The notes under the pieces were generated by a model, which saw nothing but the letters and a program-made list of their open reading frames with translations, ran no database searches and was not told the DNA's origin. 56,771 nt of DNA, taken from Sandaracinaceae bacterium (GTDB lineage: Bacteria; Myxococcota_A; Polyangia; Polyangiales; JAFGIB01). Positions 15,423 through 22,789 of this stretch are shown here, one piece after another; the first letter of the stretch is position 1; the number at the start of each line of letters is the position of its first letter. The position numbers were made by a program, and so were the translations under genes. The DNA lies in the NCBI GenBank assembly GCA_017881055.1, contig JADGRF010000106.1:1-56771 (forward strand), in the 5' to 3' direction.

Positions 15423-16814
15423 TCAGTGCAGCTGCGCGATCAGAATGTGCGCGATCGATAGATAGATGAACAGGCCGGAGGCATCGACCAGCGTGGTGAT
15501 CAGCGGCCCGGAGATCACGGTGGGATCGATGCCTGCTCGCTGGGCCGCCAAAGGAATCAGCGCACCCACCGTGTTGGCCCACGTGCACACTACGAGCACC
15601 GTGATGCCGACGCACGACGCGAGGTCGTACCCGACGCCCCACAGCAGCGCGCGACCGAATGCGATACCGCCGAGCAATAGGCCCAGCAGCACGCCGCCGC
15701 TCGCCTCGCGCACCAGCACACGCATCGCGTCGCCCAAGCGCACTTCGCCGAGCGCGAGCGCGCGAATGACGGTGGACACTGTTTGCGAGCCAGCGTTGCC
15801 GCCGGTGCCGATCAACAGCGGAATGAAGAACGACAGCGCCACGACTTTCGCCAACTCATTCTCGAAGTGGCGCAACACCGTGCCGGTCGCGGTCTCCGCG
15901 ACGAACAGCAGCACGAGCCAGGTGATGCGACTGCGCACGACTTCGTGCAGCGACGTTTGAAAGTACGGCAAGCGCCCGGCGATCTTTCCCGCGACGGCGC
16001 CTTGGTTGAGGATGCCGGTGCCGATCCGCGCCAGCGTGGCGTCGAGCAAGTCGTCGACGCGCACCGCGCCTGTCAGCTTGCCGCTCGCGTCGATCACTGG
16101 CAGCGACAGAAAGTCATGAGTTTGGATGATCTCCGCGGCATCCGCGCGCGAAGCATCCTCGCGCACGGCGATCGGGTCGCGCGTCATGATGTTCTCGATC
16201 GGCGTTGCCGCATCGATCACGGCTAGCTCGCGCAACGGCACGACCCCCACCAGCTTGCCGTCTTCGACTACGTAACAGTTCTGAGCCACCTCGATTTCGT
16301 GCGTGTGCGCGCGCAGCACCGCTAGCGCATCGCCCACGGTCTGGTTGCGCTCGCAACGCCACAGCTTCGGCGACATCAGCCGCGCCACGGCGGCCTCGTC
16401 GTGCGCCATGATGCGCTCGACCTTCGCGCGATCTTCGGGAGGCAGCGCCGCCTCGATGCGAGCGCGCTTATCACCATCCATCGTGCTCAGGATCGCGACT
16501 TGATGCTCGGTCGGCATGAAGTCGAGCAGGCGCGCCGAGCGATCGGGCTCGCACGAGCCCATCACGTTGGCGGCGACCGCCGGGTGCGCCGCCCGTAACA
16601 TCGCGGAGGCGCGGCGGTCGTCGTTCGCGTCCACCAACTGCCGACCCTCGTGCACCGTGCGTCGTGACAGATCGCGGCCGAGGTCCGCAGGTCGCACCCG
16701 TGCGATCGCCTGCTTGAGCTGCTCGGGGCTAGCCCGCAAAGCCGCGTCCAGGAACGCGAGATCCGGAATCGGTACGGCGCTACGAACAGGCTCTTCGGTC
16801 TGTGCTCCCGACAT
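15423..16814 (-). CDS. mgtE: Magnesium transporter MgtE
   Basis: MgtE is a Mg2+-selective channel gated by cytosolic Mg2+. The 463-residue protein follows the family order: a superhelical N-domain (about 20-140), tandem CBS domains (about 150-270: MSPKLWRCERNQTVGDALAV, NIMTRDPIAVREDASRADAA) and a connecting helix. Five TM helices then make up the rest, ending with the conserved VDASGLFIYLSIAHILI, whose Asp lines the pore in characterised homologues. The ATG at 16814 has AGGAG upstream. Glycine-rich TM motifs (LLIGTGGNAGSQTVSTVIRA) are intact. It stands alone, convergent with the islet. No Mg-sensing riboswitch was recognised upstream. Confidence 0.93.
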   Translation of the reverse strand: MSGAQTEEPVRSAVPIPDLAFLDAALRASPEQLKQAIARVRPADLGRDLSRRTVHEGRQLVDANDDRRASAMLRAAHPAVAANVMGSCEPDRSARLLDFMPTEHQVAILSTMDGDKRARIEAALPPEDRAKVERIMAHDEAAVARLMSPKLWRCERNQTVGDALAVLRAHTHEIEVAQNCYVVEDGKLVGVVPLRELAVIDAATPIENIMTRDPIAVREDASRADAAEIIQTHDFLSLPVIDASGKLTGAVRVDDLLDATLARIGTGILNQGAVAGKIAGRLPYFQTSLHEVVRSRITWLVLLFVAETATGTVLRHFENELAKVVALSFFIPLLIGTGGNAGSQTVSTVIRALALGEVRLGDAMRVLVREASGGVLLGLLLGGIAFGRALLWGVGYDLASCVGITVLVVCTWANTVGALIPLAAQRAGIDPTVISGPLITTLVDASGLFIYLSIAHILIAQLH

Positions 16815-17074
16815 GACGCGCTCCTTCTGCCCGAAATGCGAGCCGGCTCGAGCGCGGCGCGCGCGTCATCTTCGCACGCCTTGGCAATTACGCGCCGAAT
16901 TCCAGGCCACCGGGGGACTCGTTTGGTCACCAAGCGCAGTACCAACTCGATCACGTGCACAGCCACCATGAGCACCACACGTTTCCCGCGGTGCCGTGGT
17001 CGCGTCTGCCGCAGCTGCGAGCGGCGGCGCCCGACGTGTTTCCTGCCGCGCGCGGGTGGTGCTACGACTGCTCC

Positions 17075-17638
17075 GTGGATATCGTCGCGCGTGAAGTCGA
17101 GTCGGATGCCGCGGTTGCGCTGCGCGTGGCCACGCTCGGCGGCGATCCCGCGGCCGAAGCGGAGCTGTGTCGGCGGTTTGCACGGCGCGCGCTGCTGTAT
17201 GGGCTCCGGCACTTAGGCAACTCGGCAGCGGCCGAGGATCTTGCACAGGAAGCGCTGGTCACCGTGCTCTTGGCGTTGCGCGAGGGCAAGCTGCGTGAGC
17301 CGGATCAGCTCGCGAGCTTCGTGCTCGGAACGTGTCGCACGTTGGCGGTTGCGCAGCGGCGCAAGCTTGCGCGCCGCGAGGAGTTGCTGGCGCGCGAACC
17401 GGTGCAGCAAGCGGCCGAGCAGCTGCCACGCGAGGTGGATGGCGCGCGCTTGCAAGGTTGCTTGCAGGCGCTCGGTGAGCGTGAGCAGGCGATCGTCATG
17501 ATGACGTTCCAGCAGGAGCGCTCGGCCGAGCTGATCGGCGAAGCGCTCGGTCTCACGGCCGGCAACGTGCGCGTGCTGCGCCATCGCACGCTCGCGCGCT
17601 TGCATGCGTGCATCGAAACGTTGGAGGCGGCGCCGTGA
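17075..17638 (+). CDS. ECF-type RNA polymerase sigma factor
   Basis: The 187-residue protein (GTG at 17075) contains a region-2-like segment (AAEDLAQEALVTVLLALREG, FVLGTCRTLAVAQRR). A region-4 helix-turn-helix follows (LGEREQAIVMMTFQQERSAE and IGEALGLTAGNVRVLRHRTL). These are the hallmarks of extracytoplasmic-function sigma factors. A longer frame opens at 16955, but its first 40 residues are His/Pro-rich and unlike the family. The next gene overlaps by four bases (GTGA) and looks like a cognate anti-sigma factor. The target promoter is unknown. The ODP-type gene 48 bases further on is a plausible target. Confidence 0.85.
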   Translation: MDIVAREVESDAAVALRVATLGGDPAAEAELCRRFARRALLYGLRHLGNSAAAEDLAQEALVTVLLALREGKLREPDQLASFVLGTCRTLAVAQRRKLARREELLAREPVQQAAEQLPREVDGARLQGCLQALGEREQAIVMMTFQQERSAELIGEALGLTAGNVRVLRHRTLARLHACIETLEAAP

Positions 17639-18174
17639 GCCATCCGAGCGGGGAGCTGCTTGCTGCGTATTGGCTCGGGGAGCTGTCCGAAGCGGATGCG
17701 CTCGCGCTCGAAGAACATGTGTTTGGCTGTGGGCCGTGCACGACTGCGAGCGCGCGCATGGCTGCGCTGCCCCGTGCGCTCGCCTTCGCGGTGCCGCCCG
17801 TGATCACGACTGCGGAGGGTACGCGCCTGCAAGCGCTCGACGCGCGCGTCGTGCGCACGCACATCGCGCCGGGTGCGCGCGGGCTCGCCGACTTTTCGGG
17901 CGGCGCCGAGGCCCAGCTGATGGTGCTCGAGGCTGACCTGCGCGGCGCGGAGCGCGTAGAGGTCACCCTGTGCGCGCGCGACGGAACGCCGTTGATTCCA
18001 CGGGTGGACGCGCCGTTCGATGCCGACGCCGGGACCATCACGGTCGCCTGCCGCGGCTACTACCTGAAGAACCAGGCGCTGCCGCTGGAAATCACGCTGC
18101 AGGTCGAGGCAATCGTCGCCGGCGAGCGCCGGCAGGTCGGAACTTTCGACATCGATCACATTCCGCCCGTGTAA
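17635..18174 (+). CDS. Putative zinc-binding anti-sigma factor
   Basis: The 179-residue protein starts HPSGELLAAYWLGELSEADA, and the following helix ends HVFGCGPCT, an H-x3-C-x2-C pattern typical of ZAS (zf-HC2) anti-sigma domains. No TM helix is seen. The rest (about 80-175) is strand-rich (EVTLCARDGTPLIPRVDA, FDADAGTITVACRGYYLK) and could be a soluble sensor or transport-type domain. Start and stop are coupled to the sigma gene through a GTGA overlap. A soluble redox- or ligand-sensing anti-sigma factor is the best reading, and the signal is unknown. Confidence 0.75.
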   Translation: MSHPSGELLAAYWLGELSEADALALEEHVFGCGPCTTASARMAALPRALAFAVPPVITTAEGTRLQALDARVVRTHIAPGARGLADFSGGAEAQLMVLEADLRGAERVEVTLCARDGTPLIPRVDAPFDADAGTITVACRGYYLKNQALPLEITLQVEAIVAGERRQVGTFDIDHIPPV

Positions 18175-18222
18175 CGTTGTGCCGGGCCGCAGCACATCCG
18201 GTCATCTCGAAAGGATTCGACC

Positions 18223-18969
18223 GTGCCTATCACTAACTTGCAGACCGGTACCCGCATCGACGAAATCGCAGACAGCATCTTTCGCATCTCGGTGCCGCTC
18301 CCGCCGCAGGCCATTCCCGTGCCGGGCGGCTTCACCTTCAATCAGTTCCTGATCGTCGACGAGCAACCGTTGCTATTTCATACCGGCCCGCGCGGCATGT
18401 TCCCGCTCGTGCACGAGGCGATGTCGCACGTGATGTCGCCTGACGCGCTGCGCTGGGTTGCCTTCTCGCACTACGAAGCCGACGAGTGCGGCGCGGCCAA
18501 CCTGTGGCTCGGTGCGGCGCCTGCGGCACAGCTCGTGTGCAGTCGTGTCGCGGCCATGGTGCAGAGCGACAGCTTCGACCGGCCGTGCATCGCGATGGCG
18601 GACGGCGAAGAGCGCTCGCTCGGACGCCGCACGCTGCGTTGGTTCGACGCGCCGCACGTGCCGCATGGCTGGGACTGCGGCTTTCTTGCCGAGACCAGCA
18701 CGCGCACGCTGTTCTGCGGCGACCTGTTCACGCAGCCTGGTGCAAACGCTGCGCCGCTGACCGAAGGCGACATCCTCGGCCCGAGCGAAGCGATGCGCCA
18801 GGGCATGCCGGATTACTTCGCGGTCGGCGCGAAAACTGAGGACTCGCTCGCGCGTCTCGCCGCGTTCGAGCCAAGGACCTTGGCATGCATGCACGGCAGC
18901 TCGTTCAACGGCAACGGCAGCGCGCTCTTGACCGAGCTGTCGAAGATCCTGATGCCGACGTCGCGCTGA
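18223..18969 (+). CDS. ODP-type diiron metallo-beta-lactamase-fold protein
   Basis: This 248-residue MBL-fold protein has the oxygen-binding diiron pattern HxExDE rather than the hydrolytic HxHxDH. The motif reads FSHYEADECGAANLW, and further candidate ligands are the His in APHVPHGWD, the Asp in LFCGDLF and the His in MHGSS. Proteins of this type relate to the diiron domain of flavodiiron proteins and chemotaxis ODP sensors, which bind O2 or NO. The flavodoxin domain of true flavodiiron reductases is absent, so it may sense rather than reduce. The GTG at 18223 gives a full-length domain. It follows the sigma/anti-sigma pair by 48 bases and may be controlled by it. Confidence 0.75.
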   Translation: MPITNLQTGTRIDEIADSIFRISVPLPPQAIPVPGGFTFNQFLIVDEQPLLFHTGPRGMFPLVHEAMSHVMSPDALRWVAFSHYEADECGAANLWLGAAPAAQLVCSRVAAMVQSDSFDRPCIAMADGEERSLGRRTLRWFDAPHVPHGWDCGFLAETSTRTLFCGDLFTQPGANAAPLTEGDILGPSEAMRQGMPDYFAVGAKTEDSLARLAAFEPRTLACMHGSSFNGNGSALLTELSKILMPTSR

Positions 18970-18985
18970 CGCAGCGCGGCGCGCC

Positions 18986-20086
18986 TCACTGCCCCAGCAG
19001 CTTGCGTCTAAACTCGCGGATCACCGGCAGCTGCTCGAGCCACGGCGAGGCGTCCGAGCGGTCCGGGTCGTGCGGATTGGCGCGCCCGACGAAGCCCACG
19101 GGGATCTGGCTGTACGGCTCGGGCGGATCCACCGTCTCGTCGAGGAAGTGATACTCGTAGCCTGGAACGCACAGGTTCTCATCGATCGCGACGTCCACGG
19201 TGCGCACGCCGAACGTCGAGAGCTCCGTGGTCATCGTTTGGGGCGGTGTGATCCACGCGTTGTCGGGGCCGGCCATGAAGAAATATTGGATGCGCTTATT
19301 GACCGACAGCACGCGAAAGCGCTCGACGATGCCGCCGTACATCACGCTCTTCGAGTTGGAGTGCTCGATCACGCCGCGGCTGAAGTCTGGCTGGTAGCCT
19401 TTGACGAAGCGGAGCGACGTGGGGTCGTTCGCGCGCCGGAAGTACGCTACCTGCTTGCCGCCATGGATCAGGTTGCGTCGATCTTTCGCGGCGCGACGCC
19501 GGGGATCGGTGAAGTCGCGGTAGGGCTCGATGCGGCCTGCGGGAGCTTGCCGCAATACCTGCAGCAGCGCGACGCGATCGCGCGGCACCTTGGCCACGCT
19601 CCGACTCAGCTCTTCGATCGCTGTCTGCATCTCGAACGGCAGGTCGGTCGTGGACTCCATCGAGTGGAGCACTTCATCGCCGTCGATGATCGACGTAGCG
19701 GTATCGCCTTTACCCGCCCAGATGCCCGAGTCATCGACGGCGATGTGCGACGCGCAGCGCCACACCAAAGATCCATCTTTGTAGAAGATGCGCGGATGGA
19801 TCTGCGTGCGACCGCTCCGGTAGTGCGCTTGCACCACGTATGCGATGCAGAAGCGCAGGTGCGGATTCTGCCGCACGGTGGTTACGTAGAAGCGCGTGCT
19901 CCAGAGCTCGAGCTTCCAGCTCGGCGGAAATCTGGCGACCAAGCGCAGGGGTTCGTCACGGGCGGTGCCGACGGGCAGCACGGGCGCGCCTTGGTGGATC
20001 AGGGTCCGGAGCTCGCGTCGCACGTCGGCGGGGGAAAGATTCGCGGGCCCGATGCTGGGTACGATGCTCGTTCTGAGAAGGCTCAT
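18986..20086 (-). CDS. Unknown 366-residue protein
   Basis: I do not recognise this protein. It is soluble, with no signal peptide or TM helix. It has a strand-rich N-terminal half (KLELWSTRFYVTTVRQNPHL, RIFYKDGSLVWRCASH), a helical centre (EMQTAIEELSRSVAKVP) and a C-terminal half with YFFMAGPDNAWITPP and DVAIDENLCVPGYEYHFLD. The early acidic Asp-Ser-Gly segment HIAVDDSGIWAGKGDT resembles no catalytic site known to me. Codon use and length indicate a real gene. It converges with the ODP-type gene 16 bases away and is divergent from the Cys-rich gene at 20142. No function is proposed. Confidence 0.75.
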   Translation of the reverse strand: MSLLRTSIVPSIGPANLSPADVRRELRTLIHQGAPVLPVGTARDEPLRLVARFPPSWKLELWSTRFYVTTVRQNPHLRFCIAYVVQAHYRSGRTQIHPRIFYKDGSLVWRCASHIAVDDSGIWAGKGDTATSIIDGDEVLHSMESTTDLPFEMQTAIEELSRSVAKVPRDRVALLQVLRQAPAGRIEPYRDFTDPRRRAAKDRRNLIHGGKQVAYFRRANDPTSLRFVKGYQPDFSRGVIEHSNSKSVMYGGIVERFRVLSVNKRIQYFFMAGPDNAWITPPQTMTTELSTFGVRTVDVAIDENLCVPGYEYHFLDETVDPPEPYSQIPVGFVGRANPHDPDRSDASPWLEQLPVIREFRRKLLGQ

Positions 20087-20141
20087 GGGCGGGGGAGAGT
20101 AGCAAGCAAGGCCGCAACATCGTAGGTTGCAACGGCCCGCG

Positions 20142-20486
20142 ATGACGTCTTCAACGACGACCTGGATCTACCCGCCTCGCGACGCTGAGCGTAAGAGCTA
20201 TCTCACGCAGTGGGCGTGCGCCTGTGATGTGCCAGCGCTGCACCCATTTACGTCCACCGGCCCGACGCACGAGCTCGACTGCCCCGACTGCCGAGAGCGC
20301 GTCACGCTCGACCTCCACGCGGCCGTCGACGTGCCGAATCGCTTCGGCATCGTTGCGCTCGAGATTCGTTGCCCGGATCGCTCGTGTGGCATCACGACCC
20401 AGCTCTGGCATCCGCTGCCCAAAGGCCAGCGCATCCGAATCGGCTGCGCGCGCTGTCGCAAGTTCTCCGAAACCACGGCGACGTGA
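20142..20486 (+). CDS. Small Cys-rich, zinc-ribbon-like protein
   Basis: The 114-residue product (ATG 20142; an ATG five codons earlier is possible) has three Cys pairs: CACDVPAL, CPDCRERVTLDL and IGCARCRKF, plus CPDRSCG. Spaced pairs like these resemble zinc ribbons, with strands between them (FGIVALEIRCPDRSCGITTQ). It could be a zinc-stabilised adaptor, but no enzymatic motif is visible. It is divergent from the unknown gene on its left, sharing a 55-base intergenic gap. Confidence 0.6.
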   Translation: MTSSTTTWIYPPRDAERKSYLTQWACACDVPALHPFTSTGPTHELDCPDCRERVTLDLHAAVDVPNRFGIVALEIRCPDRSCGITTQLWHPLPKGQRIRIGCARCRKFSETTAT

Positions 20487-20881
20487 ACCGCGCGAACCGC
20501 GTGTGCTCTCGGTTCAGTCCGGAACACGACGTGGCGACGGCGGGCGCGGCAGGTAGCGGGAGTCTCCGCCGCTAACGGCTGCAAACGTGGGCCGCGGACG
20601 GAGCTTCGCCCCGCGATGCGATCTAGGTCACATAGCTAGTTTGCACACCGTTTCCGGCGCAGCGGGGGAAAGCAGAAACACGAAACTTTCCTGCCGAGGA
20701 GAATGCAGCCAATGGCTTCAGAGCACAAGTGGGAACCGCTGCGTGCGGAACTGGGGGGGCAGTGCCGGCACGCAGCGGGCCCGGCTACCAAGTAGGCTTG
20801 GCCACGCGTTGGCCTGTCAATAGACAAGGTTGACCTGATGTTTTAAAACGACACGTCCACCATATTTTATGAGCTCGGACG
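20487..20881. other. Intergenic region with a possible micro-ORF and an XRE operator candidate
   Basis: A 27-codon frame at 20712-20795 (ATG preceded by GAGGAG) begins MASEHKWEPLRAELGGQC. Its ribosome-binding site is good but its peptide is not recognisable. Near the downstream XRE gene a perfect 10-base palindrome GTTTTAAAAC lies at 20840-20849, a local AT-rich island suitable for a repressor operator, and TTGACC lies just upstream at 20830-20835. I see no RNA gene. Confidence 0.35.
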
Positions 20882-21169
20882 GTGAGCTACCCATCGCCCG
20901 TGCCAATCAAGACGCCTAGAGGTCCGGAGTTCCGCTTCCTGGCCGCAAACATCGTCCGGTTGCGCCGTGAGTTGGGGTTGAGTCAGGCGCAGCTCGCTGA
21001 GCGCGTCGGTCTCGGTGTGCCGAGCTTGAGCGAGATCGAGCGCGCCAAGGTTAATCTCACGCTGGGCACGCTGCTCGGGCTGGCAAAAGCGCTGCGCGTG
21101 AAGCCCGACGAGCTGCTCAAGCCTGCCAAGTTCGTGAAGGCCAAGAAGGGTCGCCCTGCGATCGCGTGA
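20882..21169 (+). CDS. XRE-family helix-turn-helix regulator
   Basis: The 95-residue protein carries a single Cro/CI-type HTH domain at about residues 23-78: NIVRLRRELGLSQAQLAERV, then GVPSLSEIERAKVNLTLGTL and ALRVKPDELLKP. A basic tail follows (KFVKAKKGRPA). No ligand-binding or enzymatic domain is attached. The GTG at 20882 is the longest start, and a second GTG six codons later is also possible. The AT-rich palindrome about 35 bases upstream may be an autoregulatory operator. Its other targets are unknown. Confidence 0.85.
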   Translation: MSYPSPVPIKTPRGPEFRFLAANIVRLRRELGLSQAQLAERVGLGVPSLSEIERAKVNLTLGTLLGLAKALRVKPDELLKPAKFVKAKKGRPAIA

Positions 21170-21192
21170 CAGAGCAGGCATAGAGCACGTGC

Positions 21193-21270
21193 CTGCAGCC
21201 ATCAGCGGCTGAAGCTGTTGGCTGCAGAGTCGATCATAGACCATCGAGCAGTGTTGCAGCCGTCAGCGGC
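21193..21270 (+). repeat. Inverted and direct short repeats after the XRE gene
   Basis: CTGCAGCC at 21193-21200 pairs with GGCTGCAG at 21220-21227, a hairpin with a 19-base loop. The 16-base sequence TGCAGCCATCAGCGGC (21194-21209) recurs with one change at 21255-21270. No T tract follows, so it is not a classical terminator. Confidence 0.45.
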
Positions 21271-21422
21271 ATGAGCCATGCGCCGAGGCGTGGCCGCGAG
21301 CGCGCCTTCGGGCCCGCTGCGAGGCCCGGCAAGGAGCTGCTGTCGGATGAGGTCCCACGCCGGGGAGGGAGCGCGGGCATTCTCGCGTTCGCTCGCCAGG
21401 GCGACCGTGGTACGCTGGCTTG

Positions 21423-21560
21423 GTGAAGAAAGTCTTGGTTGGGAAGGCGGGTCCCCTCGAAGGCAATGCCTACGGGGGCTGCGGTAACCCGCTTGCGTCG
21501 CAAGCGCGCGAGCAAGGTTGGAGCTTCTGTCCTGCGTGCGGTGGCGCGCTCTCGCACTGA
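21423..21560 (+). CDS. Possible 45-residue zinc-ribbon-like miniprotein
   Basis: A short frame from GTG 21423 ends 18 bases before pstS. It contains YGGCGNPLASQAREQ and then GWSFCPACGGALSH, which resemble the two knuckles of a zinc ribbon. The first knuckle has only one Cys (GGCG in place of CxxCG), so metal binding may be incomplete. No clear ribosome-binding site is seen. It could be a real small protein co-transcribed with pstS, or a remnant of a larger zinc-ribbon gene. Confidence 0.45.
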   Translation: MKKVLVGKAGPLEGNAYGGCGNPLASQAREQGWSFCPACGGALSH

Positions 21561-21578
21561 AAGTTGCTCGGCGATTCC

Positions 21579-22628
21579 ATGCGCGTGAACGGCAGACTTT
21601 GTGCTCTGGCATGGCTCGCGCTCCTGGTGCTCGCGGCGTGCAGTCAGCACACGTCATCGGGGGCTCCGTCCGGAAAGAAGCGCGCGGCGAGCGCTGCGCC
21701 GGGCGTGATCGCCGTCGACGGATCGAGCACCGTCTTCTTGATCAACGAAGCGGTCGCCGAGGAATTTCAGAAGCAGAGCACGACGAAGGTCACGATCGGC
21801 GTGTCGGGCACGGGCGGCGGCTTCAAGAAGTTTTGCGCGGGCGAAGTTGCGCTGGTGGGCGCGTCGCGGCCAATCAAGCCGCTCGAAGCGCACGGCTGCG
21901 CGGCCAACACGATCGACTTCATCGAGCTTCCGATTGCCTACGACGGCTTGGCCATCGTCGTGAACCCAGCGAACGATTGGGCGAAGTCGATCACGGTGCA
22001 GGAGCTGAAGACGTTGTGGCAGCCGGAAGCTCAGGGCCGTGTGCTCGCGTGGAGCGACGTGCGTGCGGGCTGGCCAGACAAGCCGATTCATCTGTTCGGT
22101 CCCGGGCCCGACTCGGGCACGTACGACTACTTCACCAAGGCCGTGGTCGGAGAAGAACATCAGAGCCGCGGTGACTTCACCGCTAGCGAAGACGACAACG
22201 TGCTCGTGCACGGCGTGGCGTCCGATCCGCTCGGCCTCGGCTACTTCGGCCTGGCGTATTACGTCGAGAATACGGACAAGCTGAAGCTCGTGCCGGTCGA
22301 TGACGGTGTCGACGAAGACGGTAAGGGGCCGATCCCCGCGTCCGCGGAGACGGTGCGCGCTGCCACCTATCAGCCGCTGTCGCGACCGCTCTTCATTTAC
22401 GTCAGTCGGACCGCGGCCGACCGCCCGGAGGTGAGCGCGTTCGTCGAGTTCTATCTGATGCACGGCGCGAGCCTCGTGACCGAGGCGCACTACGTTGCGT
22501 TGCCCCCGACGGCCTACACGCTCGCGCTCGAGCGCTTCAAGAAGCGCGTGACAGGCTCAATGTTCATGGCCGCCGGTGGCTCGCAGATCGGCCTTACGGT
22601 CGAATCGCTGCTCGTGCGCCAGAAGTGA
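21579..22628 (+). CDS. pstS: PstS-type phosphate-binding lipoprotein
   Basis: The 349-residue protein has a lipoprotein signal with lipobox LAAC (Cys21). The start is the ATG at 21579, and upstream residues read as non-coding. The mature part matches the PstS-like periplasmic binding family: VIAVDGSSTVFLINEAVAEE, GVSGTGGGFKKFCAGEVALVG, SRPIKPLEA, GPDSGTYDYFTKAVVG and GYFGLAYYVEN. These segments surround the phosphate in known structures. It would capture phosphate for an ABC importer, but pstC, pstA and pstB are not in the window, so it is an orphan here. Some such lone PstS proteins act in sensing or scavenging. Confidence 0.88.
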   Translation: MRVNGRLCALAWLALLVLAACSQHTSSGAPSGKKRAASAAPGVIAVDGSSTVFLINEAVAEEFQKQSTTKVTIGVSGTGGGFKKFCAGEVALVGASRPIKPLEAHGCAANTIDFIELPIAYDGLAIVVNPANDWAKSITVQELKTLWQPEAQGRVLAWSDVRAGWPDKPIHLFGPGPDSGTYDYFTKAVVGEEHQSRGDFTASEDDNVLVHGVASDPLGLGYFGLAYYVENTDKLKLVPVDDGVDEDGKGPIPASAETVRAATYQPLSRPLFIYVSRTAADRPEVSAFVEFYLMHGASLVTEAHYVALPPTAYTLALERFKKRVTGSMFMAAGGSQIGLTVESLLVRQK

Positions 22629-22789
22629 GTACGCACGAGCGGCGCGCAAGACGCTGCGCGTGTGCGTGCAACGCGTGAATCCGCTGACATGCCTGCTCTG
22701 GTGCCAACCTGCGAATCGGGCCATATTGCAGAGTAGATAACGATCGCGACGATTTACTTGGCCGCGGACCACGTTGGAAACGAGCACGC

